Positions 25,485 through 33,489 of a stretch of DNA of 64,000 nucleotides are shown piece after piece (position 1 is the first letter of the stretch; each line of letters opens with the position of its first letter). The notes below the pieces were generated by a model. The model worked only from the letters and a program-made list of their open reading frames with translations. It ran no database searches and had not been told where the DNA came from. A program made the position numbers and the translations under genes. This DNA comes from DASQMT01 sp963827335 (GTDB lineage: Bacteria; Actinomycetota; Thermoleophilia; Solirubrobacterales; Solirubrobacteraceae), in NCBI GenBank assembly GCA_963827335.1, contig CAWHAP010000021.1, positions 62,001 to 126,000 of the forward strand, written 5' to 3'.

Positions 25485-26219
25485 TCAGCGCTTCGCGTAG
25501 ACCGAGACGTGTGCGGGGCTGAGCGCCGTGAACGGCTCCCGTCGCCATCCGGCCCACCGGTCCTCGAGGCGCATGCCGGCCAGGCGAGCCATCAGATCCA
25601 GCTCGGCGGGCCACGCGTACCGCATCTCCGTCGGGCTCGCCTGGACCCGGCCGTCGACCAGGTCGTAGTGCTGGCCGCTCAGCCGCTGCGTGACGACGTC
25701 GTAGACGTAGTACGACATCCCGCCGGGGTCGGCCCGCCACGGCAGGACGGTCTGGCCGAGCGGCAGCCGCTGCAACTCCGGGACGCGCGCCTCGACCACG
25801 AATCGCCCCCCGCTGCGCAGATGCGCCGCCGCGTTCGCGAAGCACGCCACCTGGCCGTCCTGCGTGGTCAGGTTGAAGATCGTGTTGAAGACGAGATAGA
25901 CCAGCGAGAACTCGCCGTCGACGCGCGTCGACGCCATGTCCCCGGCCGTCGCCTCGACCCGTTCGGCCCCGGGCTTCTCGCGCAGGCGGGCCAGCATCGC
26001 CTCGGAGCTGTCGATGCCGACGACGCGCACGCCGCGCTCGGCGAGCGGGAGCGCGATCCGGCCGGTGCCGATCGCGAACTCCAGGGCGGCGGCGTCGCCC
26101 GCGAGCTCGTGCAGCATCTCGACGGCCGGCTCGACCACGGCCGGGTCGAACATGCTGGCCGAGTGCTCGTCGTACACCGCCGCGACGCGCTCGCCGAAGT
26201 ACCCCTCGTCCGCTCCCAC
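25485..26219 (-). CDS. Class I SAM-dependent methyltransferase
   Basis: The product is 244 aa. SAM motif I is AALEFAIGTGRIALPLAERG (about residues 43-62), with an acidic residue in VVGIDSSEAML, motif II-like GDMASTRVDGEFSLVYLVFNTIFNL and then LRSGGRFVVEARVP. The C-terminal beta-rich part (YYVYDVVTQ, MRYAWPAELDLMA) matches a widespread class of small methyltransferases of unknown substrate. The GTG start gives the expected N-terminus. Confidence 0.85.
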   Translation of the reverse strand: MGADEGYFGERVAAVYDEHSASMFDPAVVEPAVEMLHELAGDAAALEFAIGTGRIALPLAERGVRVVGIDSSEAMLARLREKPGAERVEATAGDMASTRVDGEFSLVYLVFNTIFNLTTQDGQVACFANAAAHLRSGGRFVVEARVPELQRLPLGQTVLPWRADPGGMSYYVYDVVTQRLSGQHYDLVDGRVQASPTEMRYAWPAELDLMARLAGMRLEDRWAGWRREPFTALSPAHVSVYAKR

Positions 26220-26263
26220 GGGCGGCAGTCTGCCAGCCCGTGCCGGAGCGCGGCTTCAGAGAG

Positions 26264-26336
26264 TGCCCCCGCCAGGAATCGAACCTGGAACCTTCGGATT
26301 AAGAGTCCGCTGCTCTGCCAGTTGAGCTACAAGGGC
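26264..26336 (-). tRNA. tRNA-Lys (CTT)
   Basis: A full cloverleaf reads on the minus strand: acceptor gcccttg/cgggggc, D-arm gctc/gagc, anticodon loop ctcttaa giving CTT, T-arm ccagg-ttcgaat-cctgg, discriminator A. CCA is not encoded. Confidence 0.96.
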
Positions 26337-26364
26337 GCGGCGTCGGATGATAGCGGCCTGAGGG

Positions 26365-27084
26365 CTACTTCTCCGGCGTCTCGGTGGGCGCCGGGGTCGC
26401 GCTCGCGGCCCCCTCCTGGGCGGCCTGGAGCGTCGCCTGCTGCTTGGCCTGCTCGAGCTGGCCCCTGAGCGCCTCGCGCATGTCGGGCTCGGTCAGCTCG
26501 AGCGCCTTGTCGGTCGCGAGGTCGCCCTTGCGGATCTGGTTCGCCTGGTACGCCAGGGTCGCGAGCGTGGCGTAGGCCCCGGCGGAGTCGCGCTCCTCCG
26601 CGATGATCTCCTGCGCCGCGGTCGCCTTGTCGAGCTCGCCGAGTCCCGCGTAGGCCTGGACCATGAGGCTCGCCACGCGCGAGTCCGGGCGCTTGCCCGC
26701 GAGCTTGACGTGCTCGTCCCACGCGCGGCCGGCCGAGCGCAGCTGCGCGGCGCCGGCGTCCGTGTAGTTGCCGGTGTTCTGGTCGATGTTCTCGCCCGAG
26801 TTGGCGAGGTTGAAGCGCGCGCGGGCGACCGCGGCCCAGGCCGCGGCGTCGGTCGGGTTGGCGCGGGCCTTGGCGGTCGCCGCCTTCTCCTGGTCGCGGA
26901 ACCGGTCGGTGCCGCTGTCGCCGCCGCTGCCGCCCTGCGTGATCGCGTCCACCAGGCCGCCCGGCAGCGCGCCGCCCCCGCCGATGCCGAAGAACACGAG
27001 GCCGCCCCCCATCAGGAACGCGAGGGTGATGTACACGATCTTGACCACCCGGCGGCGGCCAGAGCCTCTGAGGTCGAAGAGCAT
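26365..27084 (-). CDS. Membrane-anchored tetratricopeptide-type protein
   Basis: The product is 239 aa. A basic N-terminus and one transmembrane segment (about residues 15-35, followed by a Gly-rich stretch) precede helical TPR-like repeats (AAWAAVARARFNLANSG, RVASLMVQAYAGLGELDKA, AYATLATLAYQANQIRKGDLATDKALEL). The tail is Ala/Thr/Pro-rich. The protein abuts tatC with no gap, its ATG immediately following the tatC stop, so it may assist Tat transport or assembly. That role is inferred from position only. Confidence 0.75.
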   Translation of the reverse strand: MLFDLRGSGRRRVVKIVYITLAFLMGGGLVFFGIGGGGALPGGLVDAITQGGSGGDSGTDRFRDQEKAATAKARANPTDAAAWAAVARARFNLANSGENIDQNTGNYTDAGAAQLRSAGRAWDEHVKLAGKRPDSRVASLMVQAYAGLGELDKATAAQEIIAEERDSAGAYATLATLAYQANQIRKGDLATDKALELTEPDMREALRGQLEQAKQQATLQAAQEGAASATPAPTETPEK

Positions 27085-28095
27085 TCAGTCGTCGTCGTCG
27101 TCGAACGGGGTGAGGTCGGTGGCGGCCTCCGCCTCCTCTGCGGCGCGCGCCTTCGCGGCGCGCCGGTCGAGGATGCGGGCGAGAACAATAGAACCCTCGT
27201 ACAGGAAGAGGATCGGGACCATCATGAGGATCATCGTCACCGGGTCGCCGCCCGGCAGCAGGGCGGCGACGATGGCGATCACGAGGATCGCGTAGCGCCG
27301 GTGCTTCGCCAGCTGGCTCGGGGTCAGGATCCCCATCCGCGTGATGGCGAGGATCAGCACGGGGAGCTGGAACAGCAGGCCCATCGCCCCCAGGACCATG
27401 ATCGCGAACTTGTTGTAGTCGCGCGCCTGCAGGAGCACGTCGTAGTTGTCGTCGTTGAAGTTCTGCAGGAAGTCCACGGCCGCCGGCAGCACGAGGAAGT
27501 ACGCGAAGACCACGCCGGCGTAGAAGAGGAACGGCACCATGATCATCAGCGGCAGCGCCACCTTGCGCTCCGTCGGCGAGAACGCCGGTAAGACGAACGC
27601 GTACGCCTGGTAGAGCAGCAGCGGCAGCGTGAGCAGCAGCGCGGCGTACCCGGCGACGATGAGCGTCGCGGTCAGCGGCTCGCCCACGCCGAGCGTGACC
27701 GGCAGCTTCTTCGCGGTGTTCGGGGTGATCGCGGCCGCCGCCCTGGCCGCGGCGGCCAGGTCCTCCGCCTGCTCGCGGAGCGCGACCGAGCCCTCCGCCG
27801 AGGCGGCGAGCGACGTCGCCGCGCGCGCGATCTCGTCGTTGACCTTCTTCTGTGCCAGCTGCCAGCAGTCGACCTGCTCCAGCGGGTCGCGCGTCTCGTC
27901 GCACGGCTTGTTGTTCGCGACGTCCGCGAGCGGCTTGTTGACCGTCTTGAGGACCCAGTCCTCCTGCCACAGGCAGACGCCGCCCGCGATGAGCAGCGCG
28001 GTGACGCAGATGATGATGCGCGTCCGCAGCTCCGTCAGGTGCTCGACGAGCGAGAGCCGGTCGTCGTGCGCGATGGGCTTGAGCCGGGTGGCCAT
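27085..28095 (-). CDS. tatC: Sec-independent translocase TatC with enlarged first loop
   Basis: This 336-aa protein is the core receptor for twin-arginine signal peptides. Family landmarks are LVEHLTELRTRI at the N-terminus, FVLPAFSPTERK, and six membrane segments. It is some 80 residues longer than usual. The first extracytoplasmic loop (about residues 50-137) gains an Ala-rich, probably helical insertion with two Cys (about 65 and 77). The C-terminus is acidic (ending DDDDD). tatA lies upstream 30 nt away. A likely client, the Rieske protein, is encoded at 32.2 kb. Confidence 0.93.
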   Translation of the reverse strand: MATRLKPIAHDDRLSLVEHLTELRTRIIICVTALLIAGGVCLWQEDWVLKTVNKPLADVANNKPCDETRDPLEQVDCWQLAQKKVNDEIARAATSLAASAEGSVALREQAEDLAAAARAAAAITPNTAKKLPVTLGVGEPLTATLIVAGYAALLLTLPLLLYQAYAFVLPAFSPTERKVALPLMIMVPFLFYAGVVFAYFLVLPAAVDFLQNFNDDNYDVLLQARDYNKFAIMVLGAMGLLFQLPVLILAITRMGILTPSQLAKHRRYAILVIAIVAALLPGGDPVTMILMMVPILFLYEGSIVLARILDRRAAKARAAEEAEAATDLTPFDDDDD

Positions 28096-28125
28096 GGCGC
28101 TGCGGCGGTGCGGCGGCGGGGTGCG

Positions 28126-28404
28126 CTAGGAGCGCTCGCGCACGACTTCGCCGTCCACCGTGGTCTCCTCCTCGGCGGCGGGGCGTCCGAGCGCGGCCTG
28201 CGCGCTGTCGCGGCTGTCGTCGTCGTCGAAGTGCTCGTCGGCCTTCTTCGTCACGGAGTCCTTGAACTCGCGCATCCCGCCGCCGAGCTGGCGGCCGAGC
28301 TGCGGCAGCCGCTTCCCGCCCACGATGACGAGCACGATGAGCAGGATGATGGCCAGCTCCAGGGGTCCCAGGCCGGCGATGAAGGCGATGGTCATGACGT
28401 TCAC
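28126..28404 (-). CDS. tatA: Sec-independent translocase TatA
   Basis: This 92-aa pore-forming Tat component has an N-terminal transmembrane segment LGPLELAIILLIVLVIVGG, the hinge and amphipathic helix RLPQLGRQLGGGMREFKDSV, then a charged tail. The first GTG (28404) has a ggagg Shine-Dalgarno; an in-frame ATG three codons on (28395) is an alternative. Co-transcribed with tatC. Confidence 0.93.
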   Translation of the reverse strand: MNVMTIAFIAGLGPLELAIILLIVLVIVGGKRLPQLGRQLGGGMREFKDSVTKKADEHFDDDDSRDSAQAALGRPAAEEETTVDGEVVRERS

Positions 28405-28537
28405 GGCTCCTCCCTGAGAGTACGCGCAGGGTAGCGGCTGCGGATGCCTCGTCGGATAAACGACGAGTCGCTCTCAAGTCCGCCGCGGGGGGACCGATGT
28501 AGGGCGCAGACCCCATCAAGCCTTCCTCGGAATCGCC

Positions 28538-28960
28538 ATGAGCCAGCCCAACAACTCCAACTACGTCCGCCGTGTCGTGCTGCCGTCCGGCCGCGCCATC
28601 GAGGTCGTCTACTTCGAGAACCAGCCGGCGCACGCTCCGACGCCCGAGGCGGCCGTCCAGCAGCACGCGCTCGACCTCCACGTCTGCCCCGAGTGCAGCA
28701 AGGCGCTCGTGTATCCCGTGGAGTGGGAGGAGGCCTCGGCGACGCACTGGGAGGTCCAGCTCCGCTGCCCCAACTGCGAGTGGATGACCGTCGGCATGTA
28801 CGACCAGGAGACCGTCGACCGCTTCGACGAGGAGCTCGACCACGGCACCGAGGCGCTCGTCCGCGACCTCAAGCGCCTCACGCGGGCCAACATGGAGGAG
28901 GAGGTGGAGCGCTTCTCGAGCGCCCTGTCCTCCGACGCCATCTGGCCGATGGACTTCTAG
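28538..28960 (+). CDS. Conserved-looking zinc-ribbon hypothetical protein
   Basis: This 140-aa protein has two Cys pairs, CPEC (about residue 50) and CPNC (about residue 79), separated by a beta-rich stretch. This is a clear zinc ribbon. The C-terminal half is helical and acidic (DRFDEELDHGTEALVRDLKRL, EEEVERFSSAL). No signal peptide or membrane segment is present, so it is probably cytoplasmic. The family is not recognised. It converges on the polyprenyl synthase gene. Confidence 0.75.
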   Translation: MSQPNNSNYVRRVVLPSGRAIEVVYFENQPAHAPTPEAAVQQHALDLHVCPECSKALVYPVEWEEASATHWEVQLRCPNCEWMTVGMYDQETVDRFDEELDHGTEALVRDLKRLTRANMEEEVERFSSALSSDAIWPMDF

Positions 28961-28966
28961 GACGCC

Positions 28967-29941
28967 CTAGGCGTACCGGTCGGCGACCGAGTCGGCCACC
29001 AGCTCCAGCGCCGCGCGCTGCCCGTCCGGCAGCTCCGGCAGGTCCGCCTTCGCGGCGGCCACCATCTCCAGCGCCTCCGTGCGCGCCTCCTCCAGCACGC
29101 CCGTCGCCGCCACGCGGTCGCAGACCGCCTCCGCCTGCGCCGGAGTGCGCACGCTGCGCAGGTCGAGCGCCGCGAGCTCCGCATCGCGCTCCCGGGCGAG
29201 GATGAAGGGCAGGGTGACCGTGCCGTCGAGCAGGTCCGTGCCGCGGTGCTTGCCGGTCCGCTCTGCCGGTCCCGAGACGTCGAGCACGTCGTCGAGGAGC
29301 TGGAAGGCGAGCCCGATGCGGCGGCCGAAGTCCCCGAGCGCGTCGGCCTGGCCCGCGCCCTCGAGCGCGCCCAGCCGGCAGGCCGCCTGGAACAGGCGGG
29401 CCGTCTTGAGATCGCACCGGTGCAGGTAGCGCTCGCGCGACACGCCGACGTTCCATGCGTCCTCGCGCTGCAGCAGCTCCCCCTCCGCGAGGCCCGACGA
29501 GGCGTCCGACAGCACCCGGATCTCGTCCGGCCGGCCGTTCCCGGACAGCTCGGCGAAGGCCCGCGAGAAGAGCAGGTCGCCCGTCGCGGTCGCGATCGCG
29601 CGCCCGGCGGTGGCGACGACGGTCGGGCGCCCCCGGCGAAGCGGCGCCGCGTCGAGCACGTCGTCGTGCACCAGCGTCGCCGAGTGGATCAGCTCGACGG
29701 CGACCGCGGCGCGCAGCACCCCGTCGTGGTTGGGCTCGGCGCGCTCGCCGGCGGCGAGGAAGACGAGCAGCGGGCGCAGGCGCTTGCCGCCGGCGCGGAT
29801 CGTCGCGCCCGCGTGCTCGGCCAGCAGCTCCCCGTGCGACGTGGCGAGCGCCTCCAGGCGCCGCTCGAGCCGGTGCATGAGCTCCGGCACGTGCGCGCCG
29901 CCGGCCTCCACGAGGGCGAGCACCTCCTCGGCGCTGCTCAC
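28967..29941 (-). CDS. Polyprenyl diphosphate synthase
   Basis: This 324-aa trans-isoprenyl synthase has both aspartate-rich motifs: the first as HSATLVHDDVLDAAPLRRGRP (about residues 80-100), the second as FQLLDDVLDVSG. Conserved GKRLRP and GDLLFSRAF are also present. It likely makes the isoprenoid side chain of menaquinone, because its GTG overlaps the stop of the menaquinone methyltransferase gene (GTGA). Chain length cannot be read with certainty. Confidence 0.9.
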   Translation of the reverse strand: MSSAEEVLALVEAGGAHVPELMHRLERRLEALATSHGELLAEHAGATIRAGGKRLRPLLVFLAAGERAEPNHDGVLRAAVAVELIHSATLVHDDVLDAAPLRRGRPTVVATAGRAIATATGDLLFSRAFAELSGNGRPDEIRVLSDASSGLAEGELLQREDAWNVGVSRERYLHRCDLKTARLFQAACRLGALEGAGQADALGDFGRRIGLAFQLLDDVLDVSGPAERTGKHRGTDLLDGTVTLPFILARERDAELAALDLRSVRTPAQAEAVCDRVAATGVLEEARTEALEMVAAAKADLPELPDGQRAALELVADSVADRYA

Positions 29942-30645
29942 TGCACCGTCCCGACGTGGAGCGCGATGATGCCGCCCGCGGTGAGGATCCAGCGGACGTC
30001 GCCCAGCCCGGCCGCGGCCATGCGGGCCCCGAGCGCCTGGGGATCCGGGAAGCGCTTGACCGAGCTCGGCAGGTAGGCGTAGGCCTCCGGGTCGCCGGCG
30101 AGCCTGCCGAGCGCGGGGACGACGCGGTCGAACCAGACGGAGAAGAAGGTGGAGAGCGGGGGGCGCTGCGGCGTCGTGATCTCGAGCACGACCACGCGCC
30201 CGCCGGGCCGCACGACCCGCGCCATCTCGGCGAGCCCGCGGTCGAGGTCGGAGAAGTTGCGAGCGCCGAACCCCACCGTGGCCGCGTCGAAGCCGTCGTC
30301 GGGATACGGCAGCTCCAGCGCGTTGGCCCACTCCCACGTCACGGCCGCCGACTTCCGGCGCGCGAGCTCGAGCATCCCCTCGGAGAAGTCGGTGCCGACG
30401 ACCGTCCCGCCCGGACCGACGCGGCGCGCGAGCTCGACCGCCAGATCGCCGGTGCCGGAGGCGACGTCGAGCACCCGGTCCCCGGGCCCGGCGGCGGCCA
30501 GGTCGGCGGCCCGCTCGCGCCAGCGGTGGTGCATCCCCGCCGTCATGACGGAGTTCATGAGGTCGTAGACGCGGGCGATGCGGTCGAACATCGCGCGCAC
30601 CTGGCCCTCTTCCAAGGTGCCCGTCCTGGCCTGGGTGGACGCCAT
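29938..30645 (-). CDS. menG: Demethylmenaquinone methyltransferase
   Basis: This 235-aa UbiE/MenG-family methyltransferase carries out the last step of menaquinone synthesis. Motifs are MFDRIARVYDLMNSVMT, SAM motif I DRVLDVASGTGDLAVELA, GTDFSEGMLELAR, LPYPDDGFDAATVGFGARNFSDL and RVVRPGGRVVVLE. It sits between the cytochrome bc genes and the polyprenyl synthase, matching quinone supply to the quinol oxidase complex. TACCCT ends 9 nt before the ATG, so it may also have its own leaderless transcript. Confidence 0.92.
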   Translation of the reverse strand: MASTQARTGTLEEGQVRAMFDRIARVYDLMNSVMTAGMHHRWRERAADLAAAGPGDRVLDVASGTGDLAVELARRVGPGGTVVGTDFSEGMLELARRKSAAVTWEWANALELPYPDDGFDAATVGFGARNFSDLDRGLAEMARVVRPGGRVVVLEITTPQRPPLSTFFSVWFDRVVPALGRLAGDPEAYAYLPSSVKRFPDPQALGARMAAAGLGDVRWILTAGGIIALHVGTVQ

Positions 30646-30660
30646 GGCGGCGTGAGGGTA

Positions 30661-31371
30661 CTACTGCTCGCCGCGGAGCTGCGAGAGGAAGTCGACCATC
30701 GCGCTCTTCTTCTCCTCGGGCAGCCCCGCGAACGACGGCATCGGCGCCGTCGGGTTCTCGAGCGTGCGCAGGATCGCCGCCTTGGGCAGCTTGTTCGCGA
30801 TGTCGGTGAGATCCGGGCCCGGTCCGCCGTTGCCGTTCTCACCGATCTTGTGGCACGCGAGGCAGCCCGACTGGGCCACGATCAGCTTGCCCTCCTCGTA
30901 CTGCGCCGGCACCGGGTACTCGATCTCGTTGGGCGAGCCGGCCGCCGCGCCGAGGTAGGTCAGGTAGCCCATGGCGAAGATCGTGAGGATGCCGGCGATC
31001 GTGGCGATCGGGCGCCGCTCGGGCCGGCGCTCGGGGCCGCGGTCGAAGAACGGCAGCAGGATCAGCAGGACCATGCACAGCGTCGGCACGCCGATCGTGG
31101 CCACCGGGGTGAGCACGGCCGGCTTGATGACCCGGAGCACCTCGAAGAGGAAGAAGAAGTACCACTCCGGCCGCGGCACGTACGTGGTCGTCGTCGGATC
31201 GGCCTTCGGCCCGAGCTCGGCGCCGAACATCAGCGACATGCCGATGATCGACAGGAGCACGACGCAGGCCATCACCGAGTCCTTGGCCACCGCGTAGGGG
31301 AAGAACGGCTTCCCCTGCGCCTTCAGCAGCGAGTACTCGCGGAGGTAGAGCTCCTTCTCGCGCTGGTTCAC
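30661..31371 (-). CDS. qcrC: bc complex subunit IV-cytochrome c fusion (QcrC type)
   Basis: In this 236-aa protein the first about 140 residues resemble cytochrome b6f subunit IV, with the quinol-site-like YVPRPEWYFFFLFEVLR and three membrane segments. The C-terminal 85 residues form a cytochrome c domain with a single heme site CLACH and a distal Met in the TAPMPS region. This fusion is the layout of Bacillus QcrC rather than the diheme QcrC of most actinobacteria. It passes electrons from menaquinol to a terminal oxidase. It follows qcrB with a 1-nt gap. Confidence 0.92.
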   Translation of the reverse strand: MNQREKELYLREYSLLKAQGKPFFPYAVAKDSVMACVVLLSIIGMSLMFGAELGPKADPTTTTYVPRPEWYFFFLFEVLRVIKPAVLTPVATIGVPTLCMVLLILLPFFDRGPERRPERRPIATIAGILTIFAMGYLTYLGAAAGSPNEIEYPVPAQYEEGKLIVAQSGCLACHKIGENGNGGPGPDLTDIANKLPKAAILRTLENPTAPMPSFAGLPEEKKSAMVDFLSQLRGEQ

Positions 31372-31372
31372 G

Positions 31373-32167
31373 CTAGACCCGCTCCTCCGCGTGGCCCTCG
31401 CTGCGGGCCGGCTTGAGCCACGGCGGGGCCGTGGTGCCGAGCCGCGTGACCAGGTACAGGTGCGCGCCGATCATGGCGGCGATCGCGCCCGGGACGAGCA
31501 GCATGTGGATCGCGTAGAACCGCGACAGCGTCGTCGCCCCGAACTCGGCGCCGCCGCGCAGGAAGTCGGACAGGAACGGACCGACGAGCGGGCCGGTGCC
31601 GTTGATGTTCACGCCGACGATGGTGGCCCAGTAGGAGCGCTGGTCGAACGGCAGCAGGTAGCCCGTGAAGGACATCGTGAACGTGAGGATCAGCAGCACG
31701 ACGCCGATCACCCAGTTCAGCTCCCGCGGGTACTTGTAGGCGCCGAAGAAGAAGGTCCTGGCCATGTGGAGGCAGACCAGGATCACCATCACCGACGAGC
31801 CCCACTTGTGCATGCCGCGCACGAACTCGCCGAGGAACACCTCGTTGGTGATGTGCCGCGCCGACTCGTACGCGTTCGTGACGCTCGGGTCGTAGTACAT
31901 CGCCAGGAAGACGCCGGTCACCGCCTGGGAGAGGAACGCGAACAGGGACGCCGAGCCCAGCGTGTAGAACCAGTTGGTCCCCTTCGGGACCTTGCGGAAC
32001 ATCAGCCAGCGCGCGCCGCCCGACAGGGAGGTGCGCTCGTCGATCCAGTCGACGGTCGCGATGCCCGCCTCCTTGGCCTGGTCGAGCGGCTTGACCTTCT
32101 CGGCCTCGCCGGGACGCTTCGGCTTGGGCTGGAGTGCGGCGGGAAGGGGCGGGAGCGGAAGCTTCAT
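31373..32167 (-). CDS. qcrB: Cytochrome b6-type subunit (QcrB type)
   Basis: This 264-aa protein has the four-helix cytochrome b N-terminal module. Heme-ligand His pairs lie in AYESARHI...GMHKWGSSVMV and LHMARTFFFGAYKYPRELNW...AIHMLLVPGAIAAMIGAHLYLV. A positively charged N-terminus of about 45 residues precedes the first helix. The short, split form pairs with the subunit IV fusion encoded next, as in Firmicute bc complexes. It starts 4 nt after the Rieske stop. Confidence 0.93.
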   Translation of the reverse strand: MKLPLPPLPAALQPKPKRPGEAEKVKPLDQAKEAGIATVDWIDERTSLSGGARWLMFRKVPKGTNWFYTLGSASLFAFLSQAVTGVFLAMYYDPSVTNAYESARHITNEVFLGEFVRGMHKWGSSVMVILVCLHMARTFFFGAYKYPRELNWVIGVVLLILTFTMSFTGYLLPFDQRSYWATIVGVNINGTGPLVGPFLSDFLRGGAEFGATTLSRFYAIHMLLVPGAIAAMIGAHLYLVTRLGTTAPPWLKPARSEGHAEERV

Positions 32168-32171
32168 GCGA

Positions 32172-32852
32172 CTAGTCCATCTTGGGCGTGGAGAACCGGC
32201 CGGGGTACAGGTACTGGCCGATGCCGTCGAGATCCTGCGCCGGGTCGCGGTACGAGGGGAAGCGGCGGAACTCGCTGTTGACCGAGAAGCGCGGCCCGAC
32301 CTCGACCTGCCCGTTGCGGACGCGGGTGTAGAAGCGGTCGAGCGGGCGCACGGGAGGCCCGCCGTCGACCTTGCCGGTGAAGTCGTAGACGCCGCCGTGG
32401 CACGGGCACACGAAGCGCTCGGCGGCCGCGATGAAGCGGACGGGGCAGCCCAGGTGCATGCAGCGCGTGGAGAGCGCGATGAACTGCTCGTCGTAGCCCG
32501 ACGGGTTCGGCGGGTCGTCGATCTTCTCGTTGTACGCCCGGATGTAGACCGTCGTCTTGCCGACCTGGCCGATGCCGGCGACCTCGGTGATCACGCGCGG
32601 CAGGTACGTGTCGTCGTGGAACTCGTCGGGCGCGCCGACGGGGTCCCACGAGACGGGCGGCCGGTCGAACAGCGCCGAGCCCGCGGCGAAGCCGAGCGTC
32701 GGCAGGGCGAACGCGGACACGGCGATGGCGCCCGCGCCGTGGGCGGTGAGCGTCATGAACCGGCGCCGGGTGACCGTCTCGCCTTCGAAGGCGCCGGGCA
32801 TCCCACGGTCGGCCGTGTACTTGCTCTTCGGGTCTCTGCGTCCGTCAGCCAT
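32172..32852 (-). CDS. qcrA: Rieske iron-sulfur protein (QcrA type), Tat substrate
   Basis: This 226-aa protein has a twin-arginine motif VTRRRFMTLT (about residue 27) and one membrane segment, which predict Tat-dependent insertion; tatAC lie 4 kb away. The Rieske cluster ligands are present as STRCMHLGCPV and FVCPCHGGVYD, holding a 2Fe-2S centre. It takes electrons from menaquinol in the bc complex. The ATG at 32852 was chosen over an upstream ATG (32870) because it lacks the odd extra residues. Confidence 0.94.
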   Translation of the reverse strand: MADGRRDPKSKYTADRGMPGAFEGETVTRRRFMTLTAHGAGAIAVSAFALPTLGFAAGSALFDRPPVSWDPVGAPDEFHDDTYLPRVITEVAGIGQVGKTTVYIRAYNEKIDDPPNPSGYDEQFIALSTRCMHLGCPVRFIAAAERFVCPCHGGVYDFTGKVDGGPPVRPLDRFYTRVRNGQVEVGPRFSVNSEFRRFPSYRDPAQDLDGIGQYLYPGRFSTPKMD

Positions 32853-32924
32853 GGGCGGGGATCGGAACAATATCGACGTGCGGCCCTCGCCGGGCGCACC
32901 TGGCGCCGCGGGATCTGGGCGAGG

Positions 32925-33431
32925 TCAGCGTGCTGGCGCGGTGGCCCGCAGCTGGTGCGCCGCGCCGTCGGCTCCGGCGCGCGCCGCGGCCTTGGCCGCC
33001 TCGTGCTCCGGCCCGGATCCGTGGCCCACCGCGGCCGCGCCGGCGGTCCACACGGCGGCCGCCCGCTCGGCGTCGCCCTCGGCGTGCGCCTGGGCGGCCA
33101 GGGAGATGACGTCGGCCAGCTCCGCGACGGCGTCCAGGTCCCCCAGCTCGGCCAGGCGGGCGAGCCCGAGCGCGTACAGGCGGTCGCCCGCGAGCAGCGC
33201 GAGGTCCGGGTCGTCCGGGCGCATCACGCGCCCGGTTCCGTAGTGCTGCAGGTAGCCCTCGACGATCGCCTCGACGAGCAGCGCGTAGTCCTCCTCGTGG
33301 CCGGCGGCGCGCGGCCCGGCCGCCGCCGCGGCGCCGAGCGTGCCGTCGACGGGCGCCGGGTCGGCCACGACGTCGGCCATCAGGCCGCCGCCGCTGCGCA
33401 GCTCGGTGGCGAGTCGGTCCAGCGCGCTCAT
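32925..33431 (-). CDS. Hypothetical Ala-rich protein between hemL and qcrA
   Basis: This 168-aa protein is mostly alpha-helical (EEDYALLVEAIVEGYLQHYG, LALLAGDRLYALGLARLAELGDLDAVAELADVISLAAQAHAEGD). It has no Cys, signal peptide or membrane segment. The start lies 58 nt downstream of the hemL stop on the same strand and its stop 73 nt before qcrA, suggesting it belongs to the heme/cytochrome run. No family is recognised; a scaffold or regulatory role would be a guess. Confidence 0.65.
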   Translation of the reverse strand: MSALDRLATELRSGGGLMADVVADPAPVDGTLGAAAAAGPRAAGHEEDYALLVEAIVEGYLQHYGTGRVMRPDDPDLALLAGDRLYALGLARLAELGDLDAVAELADVISLAAQAHAEGDAERAAAVWTAGAAAVGHGSGPEHEAAKAAARAGADGAAHQLRATAPAR

Positions 33432-33489
33432 GCCTCCGCTCCGCAGGGCCGCGGCGTGACCGGGGACGGCTGTCGCGCCGGTCGCTCCA

